NCBI RefSeq assembly: GCF_030865425.1
Contig: NZ_JAVFCB010000011.1
Location: forward strand, 1 to 64,000
DNA: 64,000 nucleotides
Origin: Microbacterium capsulatum
GTDB taxonomy: Bacteria > Actinomycetota > Actinomycetes > Actinomycetales > Microbacteriaceae
Reading direction: 5' to 3'
Positions 62,306 to 64,000 of the stretch are shown here, in pieces (positions within the stretch are counted from its first letter, which is position 1; every line of letters begins with the position of its first letter). A model generated the notes under the pieces. It was not told where the DNA came from, made no database searches, and saw only the letters and a list, made by a program, of their open reading frames with translations. The translations under genes were made by a program, and so were the position numbers.

Positions 62306-63439
62306 CTACCCGGCCGGCGGGCCCGTCGACGTCCGCACGTGCAGCGTCGTCGGGAGGGTCTTCGCCTGTGCCGGGCCGGGGCGTCCGCCGGACAGTCGCT
62401 CGTCGATCCGCGCCATCAGCAGCCGCCCGGCGACGGCGCCCTTGGCCTGCAGCGGCTGCTCGATCGTGGTGAGACCGGCGGGGCCTGCCCGCTCGATGTC
62501 GTCGACGCCGACGATGCTCACCCGGCCGGGCACATCGATGCCCATCTCGGCCGCCCGTCCCAGCGCGCCGAGCGCGAGCTCATCGGACAGGCAGAAGACC
62601 GCGGTGAGCGCGGGGTGGCGCACCATCAGCGCCTCGAAGCCCGCAGCCCCGCCCCGTTCACCGGATATCGTGCGCTCCTCGACCGGGATCTCGAGCAGTT
62701 CCGCGTCCCGCGCACGACCGCCCGATCCGGAACGAGCGAGCCCCTCCCGCAGCCCAGCGATCCGCGAGCGCAGCACCGCATAGTCCGGAACGTCTCCGGC
62801 CATGACCGGACCGTTGCGCCGCTGCCGGCTCAGCCGCGGGGCGACGACACCGACCCGGCGGTGCCCGAGCCGCGCGAGGTGCTCCCCCACGGCGAACCCG
62901 ACGGCGCGGTCGTCGATGCCGACCCAGTCCCAGGCCGGATCGGCATGCGGCTGGTCGACGACGACGATCGGGAGCCGGCGCGCCTTCGCGGCCGCGAGCA
63001 GCGGCTCCCGATCCCCCACCGAGTAGACGATCACCCCGTCGATCGCGACCGTCCCGAGCGACGGCACGGAGCCGCCCGCGGACGATCCGCCACCGCCCGC
63101 GGACGACGTCCCCGACGGCAGCATCACGAGGCTGCGCCCGCTCTCCTCGCAAGCCTGCGCGACCCCGGCGAGGAAGCCGACGGCGGCGTGGTCCTCGAAT
63201 GCGAACGGCAGCTCGTCCGTGAGCACGAGACCGACCGCGTCGGCACGTCCGCGGCGCAGCTGCCGGGCGGCCGGATCCGGCCCGGCGTAGCCGATCCGGT
63301 CGGCCTCGGCGAGGATCCGCGCGAGCGTCGCGGCGCCCACCCGCTCGGGCCGGTTGAAGGCGTTCGAGACGGTCGCGGTGGAGAGCTCGAGAGCCCGGGC
63401 GAGGGAGAGCAGCGATGCGTCGGACGCGGGTCGGGGCAT
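62306..63439 (-). CDS. LacI-family transcription repressor
   Basis: A 377-residue regulator with an N-terminal LacI helix-turn-helix (LSLARALELSTATVSNAFNRPERVG, residues about 11-35) and a hinge, then a periplasmic-binding-protein-like effector domain (GLVLTDELPFAF, DGVIVYSVGDREP, FCLSDELALGAL, VSIVGVDDIE). Effectors are usually sugars or their phosphates. A Gly/Ser-rich insertion (about residues 110-125) is unusual. It is divergent from a GMC oxidoreductase gene, so it probably represses that gene and itself from the shared 117-bp region. Confidence 0.93.
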   Translation of the reverse strand: MPRPASDASLLSLARALELSTATVSNAFNRPERVGAATLARILAEADRIGYAGPDPAARQLRRGRADAVGLVLTDELPFAFEDHAAVGFLAGVAQACEESGRSLVMLPSGTSSAGGGGSSAGGSVPSLGTVAIDGVIVYSVGDREPLLAAAKARRLPIVVVDQPHADPAWDWVGIDDRAVGFAVGEHLARLGHRRVGVVAPRLSRQRRNGPVMAGDVPDYAVLRSRIAGLREGLARSGSGGRARDAELLEIPVEERTISGERGGAAGFEALMVRHPALTAVFCLSDELALGALGRAAEMGIDVPGRVSIVGVDDIERAGPAGLTTIEQPLQAKGAVAGRLLMARIDERLSGGRPGPAQAKTLPTTLHVRTSTGPPAG

Positions 63440-63457
63440 GCTGACGATTCCTCCAAC

Positions 63458-63465
63458 GGTTAACC
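63458..63465. promoter_or_regulatory. LacI-type operator candidate
   Basis: GGTTAACC, within AACGGTTAACCATT, is a perfect 8-bp palindrome 19 bp before the lacI-type ATG. A second weak dyad (TGAATCC...GGATTCA, about 63494-63525) lies nearer the GMC gene. Confidence 0.5.
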
Positions 63466-63556
63466 ATTCACACGACAGAAGGATCCTAGATCGTTGAATC
63501 CATGAGGATATAGACCGGAGGATTCATTCGTTACACAGCAGCGAGAGGATCCTCTG

Positions 63557-64000
63557 ATGAACATCACGGCCGACTGCGTCGTCATCGGATCGGGCATGGG
63601 CGGCGGCATGACCGCGCTCGCGCTGGCCCGCCGAGGGCTCGACGTGCTGCTCGTCGAACGCGGCGAGCGCCTCCGCCGCGAGCCGCAGAACTGGTCGCCC
63701 GAGGCCGTGTTCCTGAAGCGCCGGTACAAGCCCGCGGAGACCTGGCTCGACGGCCGTGGGCGGGAGTACAAGCCGGGCGTGCACTACGTCGTCGGCGGCA
63801 GCACGAAGGTCTACGGTGCGAGCCTGCCCCGGTTCCGCGAGAGCGACTTCGAGGCGACCGAGCACGACGACGGACTCTCGCCCGCGTGGCCCTTCCGCTA
63901 CGCCGACCTCGAGCCGTACTACGCGGCGGCGGAGGCGCAGCTGAACGTGCACGGCACGACGGGCCAGGATCCCACCGAGCCGTGGCGGAGCGGCCCCTAC
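63557..64000 (+). CDS. GMC-family oxidoreductase, N-terminal part (cut by window edge)
   Basis: The first 148 residues of a flavoprotein; the rest lies outside the window. The FAD-binding Rossmann motif VVIGSGMGGGMTALAL starts at residue 8 and ends in VLLVERGERL; VGGSTKVYGASLPRFRESDF (about residues 80-100) is the second FAD motif of glucose-methanol-choline oxidoreductases, and FRYADLEPYYAAAEAQLNV follows as in the family. It probably oxidises a sugar or alcohol. It is divergent from a LacI repressor, which fits an inducible sugar-derivative pathway. Translation starts at the ATG after a GAGAGGATCC site. Confidence 0.88.
   Translation, partial: MNITADCVVIGSGMGGGMTALALARRGLDVLLVERGERLRREPQNWSPEAVFLKRRYKPAETWLDGRGREYKPGVHYVVGGSTKVYGASLPRFRESDFEATEHDDGLSPAWPFRYADLEPYYAAAEAQLNVHGTTGQDPTEPWRSGPY

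Overview
The window is chromosomal DNA from a high-GC actinobacterium, most likely Microbacteriaceae (Microbacterium-like). Signs of this are the strong GC bias, very frequent GGATCC, a single-chain CydDC exporter, a DUF222-HNH protein, MobA paired with a DUF6457 protein, and dispersed palindromes built around GTCGTTGAGCGAG...TTTCGTCTCG. This is inference from content; there is no rRNA or other marker gene in the window.

Layout. 1-1401: an IS481-type insertion sequence ends 6 bp from the 3' end of a tRNA-Ser(CGA) gene. 1480-16608: mostly housekeeping genes. These are a MetE/UroD-like protein, a putative 2OG-Fe(II) oxygenase, a regulator followed by cydA-cydB-cydDC (cytochrome bd oxidase and its exporter), DUF6457-mobA-moeA (molybdenum cofactor), radA behind a 23-bp minisatellite, an SseB-like protein, a secreted anchored protein and a GNAT acetyltransferase.

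16635-38877: a large catabolic island. The right half carries the lower part of a gallate/protocatechuate-type meta-cleavage route: a LigB-type extradiol dioxygenase, a LigJ-type hydratase and three tandem RraA-type aldolase homologues, with two flavin hydroxylases and a benzaldehyde-dehydrogenase-like enzyme. The centre has a second aldehyde dehydrogenase, a PucR-type activator, a ThDP-dependent decarboxylase-like enzyme, a GntR-type repressor and an aminotransferase. The left half has a complete ABC importer followed by an amidohydrolase, a small unknown protein and a Rieske protein. A 17-bp palindrome, TCCGACAC-N-RTGTCGGA with variants, lies 89-139 bp upstream of four of these transcription units and probably ties them into one regulon.

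39222-47453: clpC, a UPF0145 protein, an LCP-family cell-wall ligase, a DUF222-HNH gene with a decayed 5' copy of the same gene nearby, and hypotheticals. 47598-55144: a probable anti-phage/restriction island of four codirectional genes: a DUF262-DUF1524 (GmrSD-like) protein with an extra MGMT/ATL-like C-terminal domain, a GIY-YIG-helicase fusion and two paralogous N6-adenine methylases. A divergent XRE regulator faces it across a short region holding a 12-bp palindrome. The methylase region is visibly less GC-rich than its surroundings.

55418-64000: a dicarboxylate symporter, two copies of an unusual nested palindrome, a CPA1 Na+/H+ antiporter, a phosphoribosyltransferase, an LLM flavin oxidoreductase, three 70-bp repeats, a nucleoside-kinase-like P-loop protein, a LacI repressor and the start of a divergent GMC oxidoreductase cut by the window edge.

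At least three classes of dispersed repeat are visible. One full-length palindrome sits inside cydDC and is translated in frame as the linker between the CydD and CydC halves.
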